This document shows, piece by piece, positions 25,161 through 35,293 of a DNA stretch of 64,000 bases; the first letter of the stretch is position 1; every line of letters begins with the position of its first letter. This DNA comes from an uncultured Mollicutes bacterium (GTDB lineage: Bacteria > Bacillota_I > Bacilli_A > Acholeplasmatales > Anaeroplasmataceae), in NCBI GenBank assembly GCA_900540175.1, contig UQFG01000006.1, positions 1 through 64,000 of the forward strand. The letters run 5' to 3'. The notes under the pieces were generated by a model. It did no database searches, was not told the DNA's origin, and worked only from the letters and a program-made list of their open reading frames with translations. Made by a program: the position numbers and the translations under genes.

Positions 25161-26927
25161 TTAAGCTTGATTCTTTTCGAATTGCGAATCGTACATATCC
25201 TTATAAATGGCGCACGTTTCGTATAAAGAGGTATGACTTCCTTGACCAACGATTTTGCCGTGATCCAAAACAACGATTTCATCCGCATCTTTAACCGTTG
25301 ATAAGCGGTGGGCGATAATAAAGGTCGTCCGTCCTTTGGCCACCACATCCATGGCATGCTTGATTTTATTCTCGGTTTCGGTATCAATATTGGCCGTTGC
25401 CTCATCTAAAACCAAAATACGCGGTTTTCGTAATAATATTCGGGCAAAAGACAACAGTTGTTTTTCGCCAAGCGAAAGATTTTCACCTTTAAAAGAAATC
25501 GGTGTATCGATTCCGAGTTCGTTTTTTCTAAGCAGATACCCGGCTCCCACTTCTTCCAAGACGGCCTTGACTTCTTCATCCGAATAACTACGTTCCATTG
25601 TAATATTGGATTTGATGGTTCCGGCAAATAACGCCGGTGTTTGCAGGACAATCCCCAAATTCTTTCGATACGAGGCCTTTTGATACGTTTTAATATCCAC
25701 CCCGTCAACCAACAACGATCCTTCCTGATAATCGTTGTAAGCCAATAGTAAATTCATCAACGATGATTTACCGCTTCCCGTATGACCGACGATGCCGATT
25801 TTTTTACCGGCTTCCACTTTCAATGAAACATCATCCAAAACATAGTTATTTTCTACGTAAGCGAATTTGATATGTTTGAACTCCACCTCCCCTTTGATGG
25901 CAGACGGAGCTTCTTCGCCAGTAAAAATTCGACTGTCATTCGCCTCATCGATAAACATAAATACGCGATTGGCGGCAACCAACGAATCTTCCAACTCGTT
26001 CAAATTATTGAAAATGGCATTGATCGGATTGATCATTCGGTCCAAATACCCTAAAAAAGTGGAAATCAACCCGGCCGTTACCAAAACACCCGCCACTTCC
26101 ACCGCCTGATAACCCAAAAAGAATAAAATGGCTACTTCGGTCAGCCGTTTTAACGCAATCAGCAATTCCCAACCGAAATAAATGTTGATCGTATTGGCTT
26201 TTTTATCATTATAGTTATAGCGATTGACCAGCGCTTTGTATTCATCCATCATTTCTTCTTCCTGATTGAAATCCTGAATGATCAGCGCTCCGGTAATCAA
26301 TTCATTCAATTTACCGGTAATTCTCGATCCGGTTTCTCTTAAATCCAAATAATACCGATGGACTTTCTTCCGATACACCGTGATCCAAAAAACGATGATC
26401 GGAACCAGGGCCAAAATAATAACCCCCAGCATCGGCTCTAACACAATTAATCCGATATAAACGATCACAATATTCAACAAGGCATTGGCAATCGAAAACA
26501 TCGTCATATAAAAGGTTCGAACACCGTTGCTGTCGGAAGTGATTTTCGCAACGATCTTACCGTCCGGTTCCAGTGAATAGTAATCGACGGGCAAATAATT
26601 GATTTTTTCAATGGCTTCTTCCCGAATGTTCTTTTCAATATGCATCCCGGTTAACGTTTGCAGATACTGCAAGGCGTACCGCATCAAAACAACGACGATC
26701 GTTGCGATAAAATACCAAAGCAAATTGAGAAATATTTGTTTTAAATTGTTTTCCGGAATGTAAATGTCGATGATGTCTTTGGTCAAAAACGGTGTGATCG
26801 TTGTCAACACGGCAACCCCGATCGCAAACAAAAACGTAATGATCACCAGCGAACGTTCTTTTAAAATATACGGTAATGTTTTTTTAAACAACACGCTCTT
26901 ATCGTACTCTTCTTTTTTCTTACGCAT
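25161..26927 (-). CDS. ABC exporter half-transporter, consensus Walker B subunit
   Basis: This protein (588 residues) has six membrane helices in the first 320 residues and a C-terminal ATPase: Walker A GHTGSGKSS, signature LSLGEKQLLS (deviating from LSGGQ), Walker B ILVLDEATANID with the catalytic Glu, then the H-loop in FIIAHRLST. The downstream partner has the opposite pattern, so together they should form a heterodimeric multidrug-type exporter such as LmrCD, BmrCD or TM287/288. The ATG at 26927 overlaps the stop of the partner gene. Confidence 0.88.
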   Translation of the reverse strand: MRKKKEEYDKSVLFKKTLPYILKERSLVIITFLFAIGVAVLTTITPFLTKDIIDIYIPENNLKQIFLNLLWYFIATIVVVLMRYALQYLQTLTGMHIEKNIREEAIEKINYLPVDYYSLEPDGKIVAKITSDSNGVRTFYMTMFSIANALLNIVIVYIGLIVLEPMLGVIILALVPIIVFWITVYRKKVHRYYLDLRETGSRITGKLNELITGALIIQDFNQEEEMMDEYKALVNRYNYNDKKANTINIYFGWELLIALKRLTEVAILFFLGYQAVEVAGVLVTAGLISTFLGYLDRMINPINAIFNNLNELEDSLVAANRVFMFIDEANDSRIFTGEEAPSAIKGEVEFKHIKFAYVENNYVLDDVSLKVEAGKKIGIVGHTGSGKSSLMNLLLAYNDYQEGSLLVDGVDIKTYQKASYRKNLGIVLQTPALFAGTIKSNITMERSYSDEEVKAVLEEVGAGYLLRKNELGIDTPISFKGENLSLGEKQLLSFARILLRKPRILVLDEATANIDTETENKIKHAMDVVAKGRTTFIIAHRLSTVKDADEIVVLDHGKIVGQGSHTSLYETCAIYKDMYDSQFEKNQA

Positions 26928-28674
26928 GGGTCTCACCGTCCTTTTCTTCTTCCATTTGTTGTTGCATAAACTGTTCGTAATACCATCCTTTGGCCTGCAT
27001 CAATTGATCGTGCGTTCCCCGTTCGACGATTTTACCTTGATCAAGAACAATGATCACATCCGCATGCATTACAGCCGATAAACGATGAGCGACGATGATG
27101 TTGGTACGATGGGAACGGAATTCTCGCAAACTTCTTAAAATATTGGCCTCGGTCTTGCCGTCGACGGCCGATAAAGAATCATCCAAAACCAAAACATCGG
27201 CATTCTTCAAAAATGCTCTGGCAATGGCCAACCGCTGTTTTTGTCCACCCGACAGCGTCACACCGTATTCACCGACGATGGTGTCGTAACCGTCCGATAA
27301 CATTTTAATATCCTTTTCAAAATCGGCTAATAAAACGGCATGGTTGATTTCTTCTTCGGATGCATCCGAATCACCGATCAAAACGTTTTTCAATACCGAG
27401 CGGGAAAACAGTACGTGTTCTTGGGGAACATATCCGACATGGTAGCGAACGGAATGTTTGTCGAAATTTTCGATTTCGTTTCCGTTGATATACAACCGCC
27501 CGCTTTCGATCGGCAGTTGCCGCAACAACTGACGTACAAGCGTCGATTTGCCGCTGCCGGTTTTCCCGACGATGCCGATGGTCTGGCCTTCTTCGATCGT
27601 CAAATCGATGTTTTTCAAGACATCTTCCTGATCGTTTTCATACCGGAAAGAAAAATCTTTAAACTCAATCGTTTTGATTTCGTCCAACTTATTTTCTTGG
27701 CGATCGATAACCGAACTTTTTGCTTCGTATATTTCGTTTAACCGATCCGAAGAAATGAGCGATTGGTAAAAATTATTGATCATATTACCGATATTGGTCA
27801 GCGGAGCCTGAAACAAATTCAAATAAAGCGTAAACTGAATCAAATCGGGAATACTCAACACGCCTTTATAGCAAAAATACCCGCCCAATCCATACGCAAG
27901 GATGGTCGCCACTGCCACAATAGATTGAAACATCGGCTGAAAGATGACATTGATTTTCAAATTCGCTTTTTCAACATCGTACGTATCTTGCGAATACCGC
28001 AAATTTTTTTGATAATTTTCTTCTTCTTTGGAAAAAGCGCGAATCGTTCTTACATTGGTAATGCTTTCCAAAATGACATTGCCCATCAACGAAGATTTTT
28101 CCCGAACCAACTGCCAATTTCGTTTCACTTTCTTTTTCAAAAACAGATTGGCTAAAAATATACAGGAAAGCGGAATCAAACACAAAAGAGTCAAAACCCA
28201 GTTGATCATCATCATGGCAATCAAAGTCACAACAACCGTCATCGCCTCTAAAAAGATGTTCAACAACCGGTTGGCGCCGCTGAAATTAACCGATTTGACA
28301 TCACCGAGCGCCCTGGTAAGCAAATCTCCGGATTGAAAATGTTCGAAAAACGGCGCATCCTGACATAAAATATTTTCCATATAACGGACTTGCAATGCAT
28401 AGTACAGTTTTACTTTCAACCGATTTTGCAACACTTTTTTCGTTGTCGTAATTCCGTATAACAAAGCAATCGTAACAAGATACGGAACGACGACCTTGCT
28501 CATTAAAAAAGACAGCGTCAATTGATCTTCTTGCAAGGCCTGTGTCAATACTTTTACAACAGCAGCAGGAACCAAATTCAAGACCGTCAACAACAATCCC
28601 ACAACGACAATCGCGACATACCGATACCAGTTTTTTGAAATAAACCACCATAAACTTTGAACAAACTTTATCAT
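26920..28674 (-). CDS. ABC exporter half-transporter, degenerate-site subunit
   Basis: This 584-residue protein has six membrane segments and an ATPase domain with Walker A GKTGSGKST, a canonical signature LSGGQKQRLAIARA, and Walker B VLVLDDSLSAVD, where the catalytic Glu is replaced by Asp. This is the typical degenerate-site partner in heterodimeric exporters. It is the first gene of the pair (SD GGGGAG). Substrates cannot be told from sequence; a drug, lipid or peptide is possible. Confidence 0.88.
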   Translation of the reverse strand: MIKFVQSLWWFISKNWYRYVAIVVVGLLLTVLNLVPAAVVKVLTQALQEDQLTLSFLMSKVVVPYLVTIALLYGITTTKKVLQNRLKVKLYYALQVRYMENILCQDAPFFEHFQSGDLLTRALGDVKSVNFSGANRLLNIFLEAMTVVVTLIAMMMINWVLTLLCLIPLSCIFLANLFLKKKVKRNWQLVREKSSLMGNVILESITNVRTIRAFSKEEENYQKNLRYSQDTYDVEKANLKINVIFQPMFQSIVAVATILAYGLGGYFCYKGVLSIPDLIQFTLYLNLFQAPLTNIGNMINNFYQSLISSDRLNEIYEAKSSVIDRQENKLDEIKTIEFKDFSFRYENDQEDVLKNIDLTIEEGQTIGIVGKTGSGKSTLVRQLLRQLPIESGRLYINGNEIENFDKHSVRYHVGYVPQEHVLFSRSVLKNVLIGDSDASEEEINHAVLLADFEKDIKMLSDGYDTIVGEYGVTLSGGQKQRLAIARAFLKNADVLVLDDSLSAVDGKTEANILRSLREFRSHRTNIIVAHRLSAVMHADVIIVLDQGKIVERGTHDQLMQAKGWYYEQFMQQQMEEEKDGETHA

Positions 28675-28742
28675 ACTGCTCCCCCTGCTTTTTATAATAA
28701 TTATAAGAAAAAAAAGCTTTTTTGAAAAGGAAAAATCAACGC

Positions 28743-28777
28743 AAAAAATCGTACGGTTTCCTATTCCGTACGATTTT
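28743..28777 (-). terminator. Terminator at the end of nfo
   Basis: On the minus strand AAAATCGTACGG pairs with CCGTACGATTTT around nine bases and is followed by a T-run. Its left arm overlaps the last codons of nfo. Confidence 0.8.
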
Positions 28778-29594
28778 CCTTTAAAAAAGCAATTTCTTTG
28801 GCATAGCCATCTTCGTCATTGGGCGTTTCCAAATAAAACGGCAGATCTTTTAACAGCGGATGATTGATGATTTTAAGGATTGCCTCCTTACCGATGGTTC
28901 CTTCGCCGATTTTTTCATGGCGATCTTTGTTAGACGCAAACGGCATTTTCGAATCGTTTAAATGAATGGCTTTTAACCGGTCCAAACCGATGACGGCATC
29001 AAATTCTTCCAACACCGCATCCAAGTGACCGACGATATCATACCCCGCAGAATAAACATGACAGGTATCTAAACAAACACCCAATTTGTCCTTTAATTTT
29101 GTTTTGGCGATAATTTCGGCGATTTCTTCAAAAGAGCGGCCGATCTCACTGCCTTTTCCGGCCATGCATTCCAATAAAACCGTCGTTTTCATTTCCGGAT
29201 ACAAAACCTCATTGAGAATTTCGGTTATTTGTTCTATTCCAGTTTCCACACCCTGTCCGGTATGACTTCCGGGATGAAAATTATAAAGTGCATTGGGGAA
29301 ATGCTCTAACATGGCGATATCGGAAGTAAAGACCATTTTGGCAAATTCTCTGGTGGAAGGATTGGCCGAACAGGCATTGAGCGTATAAGGCGCATGACAC
29401 AGCAAACCGTCAATCCCGTTTTCTTTGGCATAAATCATAAAGGCATCAAAATCGTTTTGATCCCAAGCTTTGGCTTTCCCGCCTTGCGGGTTTCTGGAAA
29501 AATATTGATAAGTATTGCCTCCTAATGAAACAATCGTTTTAGCCGCTTTTAAAAAACCGGCTCCGATGGACAAATGACATCCTATTTTGAACAT
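28761..29594 (-). CDS. nfo: Endonuclease IV (AP endonuclease)
   Basis: The 277-residue TIM-barrel enzyme has IGCHLSIGAGF at the N-terminus, CHAPYTLN, NFHPGSHTG, LLECMAGKGSEIG, CLDTCHVYSAGYD and HLNDSKMPFASNKDRHEKIGEG, which supply the three-zinc site. It cuts DNA at abasic sites in base excision repair. Its start lies 13 bases inside the Thg1-like gene, so the two are co-translated. Confidence 0.95.
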   Translation of the reverse strand: MFKIGCHLSIGAGFLKAAKTIVSLGGNTYQYFSRNPQGGKAKAWDQNDFDAFMIYAKENGIDGLLCHAPYTLNACSANPSTREFAKMVFTSDIAMLEHFPNALYNFHPGSHTGQGVETGIEQITEILNEVLYPEMKTTVLLECMAGKGSEIGRSFEEIAEIIAKTKLKDKLGVCLDTCHVYSAGYDIVGHLDAVLEEFDAVIGLDRLKAIHLNDSKMPFASNKDRHEKIGEGTIGKEAILKIINHPLLKDLPFYLETPNDEDGYAKEIAFLKENRTE

Positions 29595-30316
29595 TGTAAC
29601 TTTCCTTTCCTTTGTTTTCGGTGATAATTTTGTCTTTGATTCAGTTGAAAATAAAACCGGCCTTCAAAGGCTTTAAATTCATACGGCATTTGAAAACCGT
29701 CGTTGACCCACAACAAACCGTACCGTTCTTCTTTGGGAATCTCCTCGTAAATGATTCCTTTTTCTTTCAATGTCGCGATGATTTTTTTCGAATTCGTGGA
29801 TGGAAGATCCGGCAAATGCTGGTTTTTAAGACGAATCAAATGAGACGAGATGGCAAAAGCCTGACGGGAAACGAAGTAATCTTTTAATTGGCGTTCATCC
29901 AGTCCGATGATCCGGCCGTCAAAACTGCGCAGACGATCGTACAACGGTAATTGGTTTTTACTTGCCGCCAAATAAAAAGCCGCCGTTATTTTACTGGTGT
30001 AAATGGAAACGATTTTTTCCAAGCGGTAATCGTAATCGTTTAAAACACTTTCTTCCAACAAGATGGAAATCTCGTCACTGTAGGAGTAAGCAAATTTCAA
30101 TTTCGGTTCCTGATTGAACAACAGTTGCATCGTCTGGCGCATTGTTTTTAAAAAAAGAGAGCGAACATCTTTTTTACCTAAAAAGTTCTTGGTCATATTG
30201 ACACCGTCCAACCGTAAGATATAGTTTTTGCCTTTATCCAATAGGATATCGTATCGTTGTTCAAACGGGTGTAGTTTTTCATTCAGTTTTTCGGCCTTGC
30301 GATGCGTATAAATCAT
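29582..30316 (-). CDS. Thg1-like tRNA 5'-end guanylyltransferase/repair polymerase
   Basis: The 244-residue protein has the Thg1-family catalytic motifs: RLDGVNMTKNF (35-45, metal-binding D37) and YSYSDEISILL (78-88, D81 and E82), plus SFDGRIIGL. Thg1-like proteins polymerise nucleotides in the 3'-5' direction; bacterial members repair 5'-truncated tRNAs in vitro (established knowledge). The pairing with nfo suggests a small nucleic-acid repair operon (inference). A TATAAT box at 30341-30346 and GGAGGG before the ATG support this start. Confidence 0.85.
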   Translation of the reverse strand: MIYTHRKAEKLNEKLHPFEQRYDILLDKGKNYILRLDGVNMTKNFLGKKDVRSLFLKTMRQTMQLLFNQEPKLKFAYSYSDEISILLEESVLNDYDYRLEKIVSIYTSKITAAFYLAASKNQLPLYDRLRSFDGRIIGLDERQLKDYFVSRQAFAISSHLIRLKNQHLPDLPSTNSKKIIATLKEKGIIYEEIPKEERYGLLWVNDGFQMPYEFKAFEGRFYFQLNQRQNYHRKQRKGKLQCSK

Positions 30317-30377
30317 TGTACCCTCCTACAAAACACCTCTATTATACCATAAAAAGAATTGTTTTCAGCATGAATTA

Positions 30378-30412
30378 GAAAAAAACTCTATCCCCGGTGA
30401 AAGGGATAGAGT
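30378..30412 (-). terminator. Terminator of nifJ
   Basis: On the minus strand ACTCTATCCC pairs with GGGATAGAGT around the loop and is followed by seven T. It lies 24 bases after the nifJ stop. Confidence 0.85.
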
Positions 30413-30435
30413 CGTATCGTTTTTAATTGAATCTC

Positions 30436-33400
30436 TTATTTTTGATTAGGATATTCCATCGATGCCAAACGAACATAATTTGCATACCGTTTTTGAGCAT
30501 CTTTTAAATTGTGTTCCAACAATTCCTTAGCCCGTTCAGGATTGATTTTAACCAATTGAGCATAACGACCTTCGTTCATTAAGAAATCGTTGTATTTCGA
30601 CCAATCCGGTTCTTTGGAATCCATTTGGAACGGATTCTTGCCTTCTTTTGCTAAATCCGGATTGTAACGGAAAGTCGGCCAATAACCGCATTCGGTTGCT
30701 TTCTTAGCCTCCATCTGCGACATAAACAGACCCTTCTTGATGTTGTGAGCAATACACGGAGAGTAGCAGATAACGATCGAAGGACCTTGATATGCTTCTG
30801 CTTCTTTTAACGCTTTAATCACTTGATTCTGGTTATAACCGTGCGATACCGTCGCAACATAAACATGACCGTAAGCCATGGCGATCGATGCCAAATCTTT
30901 TTTGGAAGTCGGTTTGCCGGCTGCCGCGAATTTAGCGATCGCACCGGTTCTAGACGATTTGGAAGCCTGACCGCCGGTATTGGAATAAACTTCGGTATCG
31001 ACAACTAAAATATTGACATCTTCATTATTGGCAATGACATGATCCAAGCCGCCGTAACCGATATCGTAAGCCCAACCATCACCACCGATGATCCATTGAG
31101 ATGTTTTTACCAAGTAATCTTTTAAAGAAAGGATTTCTTTTGCATATGGTGCATCGATTGCTTCCATAGCCTTTACGATCTTCGGAGCCAATTCTTTGGT
31201 CATGATTCCGGAAGAACGGTTTTCCATCCACTGTACACATAATTGTTGTACTTCTTCAGGCATTTCATCCCGATTCAATGCCATGACATTTTGAATCCGG
31301 TCACGCAAGGTTTCAACAGCCATATGCATACCAAAACCAAATTCGGCATTGTCTTCAAACAAGGAGTTTGCCCAAGCCGGACCATGACCCAGCGCATTGG
31401 TTGTATACGGACTGGACGGATAAGAACCGGAATAAATAGACGTACATCCGGTTGCATTGGCCACCATCATCCGATCGCCGAATAATTGCGATACGGCTTT
31501 GACATACGGTGTTTCTCCACATCCGCCGCAAGCACCGGAGAATTCGAATAACGGTTTAGAGAACTGAACGTTCTTTGCGTTAGCCGTACCGGCAACATCG
31601 CCTTTATAAGTTACATGATCGTAGAAGTAAGCACAGATTTCGGCTTCGTTGGCTTCACGGGATGCCGCCATTGTATGAGAGGTCAGTGCCGGTGATTTGG
31701 TAATCGTACCGTCAGCCGCTTTTTTCGGTTTACCAGGACAAACCGTCAAACAAACACCGCAACCGGTACAATCCAGCGTTGAAACCTGCAGGGTATACTT
31801 ATAACCTTTAAAGCCGGTTGCATCCAAGAATTTTGCGCCTTCCGGAGCATTGTTGACTTCTTCTTCCGTACACAAGAACGGACGGATACATGCATGCGGA
31901 CAAACAAAGGCACATTGATTACATTGGATACAGTTTTCCGGTGTCCATAAAGGTACATCCGTAGCAACACCGCGTTTTTCATAAGCAGCGGTTCCCTGCG
32001 GCATATGGCAATCATCGCCGAATTGCGCAAAAGCCGATAACGGCAACGAATCGCCTTGGATCGCATTGATGACATCGGCAATATCGCGAACAAATTTAGG
32101 ACGAGACAAATCTTTCGTCTTTACTTCATCGGTCAAATCAGCCCAAGCCGGATCAACCGGAACTTCGACTAATTTCGTACCGCCCATGTCGATCGCTTTA
32201 TGGTTTTGATCCACCAATTCCTGACCTTTACGCAAATACGTTTTGGTCGCAAATTCTTTCATATGTTCTTTGGCTTCTTCATAATCCATAATCTGTTCGT
32301 TTAATTTGAAGAAAGCCGATTGCATAATCGTATTAACACCGAGACCCGGACGGAAACCGCATTCTCTTGCTGCGGCATTCGCGGCGATAATATAGAATTT
32401 AGCATGTCTTTGCGCTAAAATCCGCTTATAACTGTTCGGAAGACGATCGGCAATATGATCCTTGTCCACTACTGTGTTGAGCAAGAACGTACCACCGTCA
32501 CGCAAACCGGAAATCATATCGAATTTATCCAGATAAGCATCCAGTGAACACGATACAAAATGCGGTTGGTTTACCAAATAAGTCGAACGAATCGGTTTTT
32601 TAGAAAAACGTAAATGCAATCTCGTAGAACCGCCGGATTTCTTAGAATCGTAAGCCGCATAACTTTGAGAATAGAATTCCGTATAATCGCCGACGATTTT
32701 GGAAATATTTTTACAAGCACCAACCGTACCGTCGGAACCCAAACCGAAGAACAACAATTCGGTTGTCGTCGGATCGGCAACGTCGATCGATTCCGTAACC
32801 GATAACGACGTGTATTTGATATCATCGTTGATACCGAGGGTAAAGTGATCTTTCGGTTCTTCTTGTTTTAAATTGGTATAAACCGCGTTGATCAAATCCG
32901 GTGTCGTATCTTTCGAAGACAATCCGTAACGACCGCCGACGATCAGCGGAGCCTGTTTGGAATTGTAGTAAACGGATTGAACATCCAAACAAAGCGGTTC
33001 ATAAAGTGCGCCTTGTTCAATCGTACGATCCAATACGGCGATCTTTTGAACGGTTTTCGGCATGGAAGCCAAGAATTTTTTCGTATCGAACGGACGGTAT
33101 AAATGAACTTTCAAAATACCTACTTTTTCGCCTCTTGCAGTCAAATAATCAACAACTTCTTCGGCACATTCCGTTACCGAACCCATCGCAACGATCACTC
33201 TTTGCGCATCGGCAGCACCGTAATAACTGAACGGTTTGTATTGTCTTCCCGTTGCTTTAGCCAGTTCGTCCATGTAATATTCCACAACATCGGAAACACC
33301 TTCGTATTTTTGAGCCTGAAGTTCTCTTGTTTGGAAATAAACATCATCGTTTTGAGCCGTTCCGCGTGTTTTCGGATGAAGCGGATTCAATGCATTGGCT

Positions 33401-34017
33401 CTGAATTTAGCAACTGCATCCCGGTCTAATAGACGGTCGAATACAGCATAATCGACCGGTTCAATGGTATTTACTTCATGAGACGTTCTGAAACCGTCAA
33501 AGAAATGTAAGAACGGAATACTTGTTTTAATGGCAGAAAGATGTGCAACCCCCGCCAAATCCATTGTTTCTTGAACCGATCCGGCACATAACATCGCAAA
33601 ACCGGTCTGACGGCAAGCCATAACGTCTTGATGATCGCCGAAGATCGCCAAACTTTGAGCGGCGATGGTACGAGCCGATACATGGATAACGCCCGGTAAA
33701 CATTCACCGGCAATTTTATACATATTCGGAATCTTCAACAACAACCCTTGAGATGCGGTGTAAGTAGTTGTCAAAGCACCCGCTTCCAAAGATCCGTGAA
33801 CAGTACCGGCAGCGCCTCCTTCCGATTGCATTTCAATTACTTTAACAGGCATTCCGAAAAGATTTTTCTTTCCTTGAGAAGCCCATTCATCGGTATACTC
33901 CGCCATCGGGGATGAAGGAGTAATCGGATAGATTCCGGCAACTTCCGTAAAAGCATAGGATGAATATGCCGCAGCGTAGTTCCCATCTATCGCCATGCGT
34001 TTTGTTTTCTCACTCAT
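30436..34017 (-). CDS. nifJ: Pyruvate:ferredoxin (flavodoxin) oxidoreductase
   Basis: The 1193-residue single-chain PFOR oxidises pyruvate to acetyl-CoA and reduces ferredoxin. Visible parts: the N-terminal pyruvate-binding domain (GIYPITPSSPMAEY), the transketolase-C-like domain, a two-cluster ferredoxin domain with CIQCNQCAFVCPHAC (about 690) and CTGCGVCLTVCPG (about 745), and the thiamine domain with CGGCGETPY (about 830) and GGDGWAYDIGYGG (about 980), then SNTGGQASKSS. The length is normal. It stands alone with a good SD (AGGAGG), its own promoter and terminator, and indicates anaerobic metabolism. Confidence 0.97.
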   Translation of the reverse strand: MSEKTKRMAIDGNYAAAYSSYAFTEVAGIYPITPSSPMAEYTDEWASQGKKNLFGMPVKVIEMQSEGGAAGTVHGSLEAGALTTTYTASQGLLLKIPNMYKIAGECLPGVIHVSARTIAAQSLAIFGDHQDVMACRQTGFAMLCAGSVQETMDLAGVAHLSAIKTSIPFLHFFDGFRTSHEVNTIEPVDYAVFDRLLDRDAVAKFRANALNPLHPKTRGTAQNDDVYFQTRELQAQKYEGVSDVVEYYMDELAKATGRQYKPFSYYGAADAQRVIVAMGSVTECAEEVVDYLTARGEKVGILKVHLYRPFDTKKFLASMPKTVQKIAVLDRTIEQGALYEPLCLDVQSVYYNSKQAPLIVGGRYGLSSKDTTPDLINAVYTNLKQEEPKDHFTLGINDDIKYTSLSVTESIDVADPTTTELLFFGLGSDGTVGACKNISKIVGDYTEFYSQSYAAYDSKKSGGSTRLHLRFSKKPIRSTYLVNQPHFVSCSLDAYLDKFDMISGLRDGGTFLLNTVVDKDHIADRLPNSYKRILAQRHAKFYIIAANAAARECGFRPGLGVNTIMQSAFFKLNEQIMDYEEAKEHMKEFATKTYLRKGQELVDQNHKAIDMGGTKLVEVPVDPAWADLTDEVKTKDLSRPKFVRDIADVINAIQGDSLPLSAFAQFGDDCHMPQGTAAYEKRGVATDVPLWTPENCIQCNQCAFVCPHACIRPFLCTEEEVNNAPEGAKFLDATGFKGYKYTLQVSTLDCTGCGVCLTVCPGKPKKAADGTITKSPALTSHTMAASREANEAEICAYFYDHVTYKGDVAGTANAKNVQFSKPLFEFSGACGGCGETPYVKAVSQLFGDRMMVANATGCTSIYSGSYPSSPYTTNALGHGPAWANSLFEDNAEFGFGMHMAVETLRDRIQNVMALNRDEMPEEVQQLCVQWMENRSSGIMTKELAPKIVKAMEAIDAPYAKEILSLKDYLVKTSQWIIGGDGWAYDIGYGGLDHVIANNEDVNILVVDTEVYSNTGGQASKSSRTGAIAKFAAAGKPTSKKDLASIAMAYGHVYVATVSHGYNQNQVIKALKEAEAYQGPSIVICYSPCIAHNIKKGLFMSQMEAKKATECGYWPTFRYNPDLAKEGKNPFQMDSKEPDWSKYNDFLMNEGRYAQLVKINPERAKELLEHNLKDAQKRYANYVRLASMEYPNQK

Positions 34018-34057
34018 AATTTCCTCCTAATGAGATTCAATATAATTGTACGACTAT

Positions 34058-34086
34058 ATTATAATCTCTTTAAGGAAAATATTCAA
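34058..34086 (-). promoter_or_regulatory. Promoter of nifJ
   Basis: On the minus strand TTGAAT (34086-34081) and TATAAT (34063-34058) are 17 bases apart, about 40 bases before the start codon. Confidence 0.65.
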
Positions 34087-34127
34087 CCACAGAAAAACAA
34101 AAAAACGCGAACTTTTCGACCGTTTTT

Positions 34128-35000
34128 TCAACTTTCCAACATCGTCAGATAAGTTGTTTTTACCGCATGTTTCGATCGCAAAGTTCCTTCTGCAAGCGGC
34201 AAGCGCACGTTTTGCAGCATGAATCCCATCAAATAAAGCAAATACTTTATCAAAATCGGTGACACTTCCAAATAAATCGCCTGCGTAACGGATAAAATTC
34301 CAAAATAGGTACTGCGGGAAATTTCAATATTTTTAGAAAAAGAATCCACAATCAATTTCAGTTCTTTGGGAAAAGCATTCCCGATAACCGAAATAATTCC
34401 CTTCGCACCAAGTGCCATGGATGCAAGCATCGTTAAGTCGTCCCCACCGTAAAGAACGAAATTTTCATTGCAAAAAGCGGCTACTTGTGCTTGAAACGCC
34501 AAATTTCCGGAAGCTTCTTTTATTCCGATGATATTGGGATGATAAGAAAGAAACCGTACCGTTTCTTCATCCATCACCAGACCGGTACGTTTGGGAACAT
34601 GATAAACAACGATCGGATGATCGCAAGCATCGGCGATTTGGGTGAAATGACGCAACAATCCTTTGGTATTGCTTTTATTGTAATAAGGCGTGATAACCAG
34701 ATAACTGTCGATTTCCATTCCCTCAAACAGTCGGCTCATCGCAATCACTTTTTCGGTTACATTCGACAAAATTCCAACCATTATTTTTATTTTACCGCCA
34801 ACATGTCGACAAACAAAATCGACAATTTGCTTTTTTTCTTCATCCGATAAACTTTCCGCTTCCGCCGTTGTTCCTAAAACCACAATCCCGTCGGTTTGAT
34901 TTTCAAGATGATAGTAAAGCAACCGTTCAAGAGCCGGATAGTCCACTTCGTTTTCTTCATTAAACGGGGTTACTAAAGCAACAATACTTCCTGTAAGCAT
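34128..35000 (-). CDS. dapA: Dihydrodipicolinate synthase family protein (DapA)
   Basis: The protein (290 residues) has LVTPFNEENEVDY, GTTAEAESLSDEEK (usual form GTTGE), VVYHVPKRTG with the catalytic Tyr, IIGIKEASGN with the Schiff-base Lys, and LYGGDD. The family includes dihydrodipicolinate synthase and related aldolases; the substrate residues and cell-wall context favour DapA. The ATG at 35000 has GAGGAG 8 bases upstream; a GTG at 35009 overlaps the SD. No lysine-pathway neighbours are in the window. Confidence 0.88.
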   Translation of the reverse strand: MLTGSIVALVTPFNEENEVDYPALERLLYYHLENQTDGIVVLGTTAEAESLSDEEKKQIVDFVCRHVGGKIKIMVGILSNVTEKVIAMSRLFEGMEIDSYLVITPYYNKSNTKGLLRHFTQIADACDHPIVVYHVPKRTGLVMDEETVRFLSYHPNIIGIKEASGNLAFQAQVAAFCNENFVLYGGDDLTMLASMALGAKGIISVIGNAFPKELKLIVDSFSKNIEISRSTYFGILSVTQAIYLEVSPILIKYLLYLMGFMLQNVRLPLAEGTLRSKHAVKTTYLTMLES

Positions 35001-35038
35001 ATGATTCACTCCTCAGTTTAAAGTATGCAGACAAAAAG

Positions 35039-35073
35039 AAAAAGGACTATTATTTTCATAATAATCCTTTTTT
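35039..35073 (-). terminator. Terminator of the cold-shock gene
   Basis: On the minus strand AAAAGGATTATTAT pairs with AATAATAGTCCTTTT around a 3-base loop, followed by T-rich sequence. It separates csp from dapA. Confidence 0.8.
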
Positions 35074-35089
35074 CTTCTATGCGAAATTT

Positions 35090-35293
35090 TTATTCGGCAC
35101 TCTTAACTACATTCTTTGCCAGCGGACCGCGATCCCCGTCAACGACATCAAAAGTAACTTCTTCGCCTTCATTTAATGTCTTATAGCCATCTGACAAAAT
35201 TGCACTGAAATGAACAAAAACATCTTTTCCTTCTTCAGAAACAATGAAACCAAATCCCTTTTCGGCATTAAACCATTTAACTTTACCCTTCAT
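35090..35293 (-). CDS. Cold-shock domain protein
   Basis: The 67-residue protein is a typical single [20 protein letters not shown] (RNP1 KGFGFI), DVFVHFSAI (RNP2 VFVHF), then GPLAKNV at the end. It binds single-stranded RNA or DNA and acts as an RNA chaperone. It is monocistronic with its own promoter and terminator. The RBS region is duplicated (see repeat). Confidence 0.95.
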   Translation of the reverse strand: MKGKVKWFNAEKGFGFIVSEEGKDVFVHFSAILSDGYKTLNEGEEVTFDVVDGDRGPLAKNVVKSAE

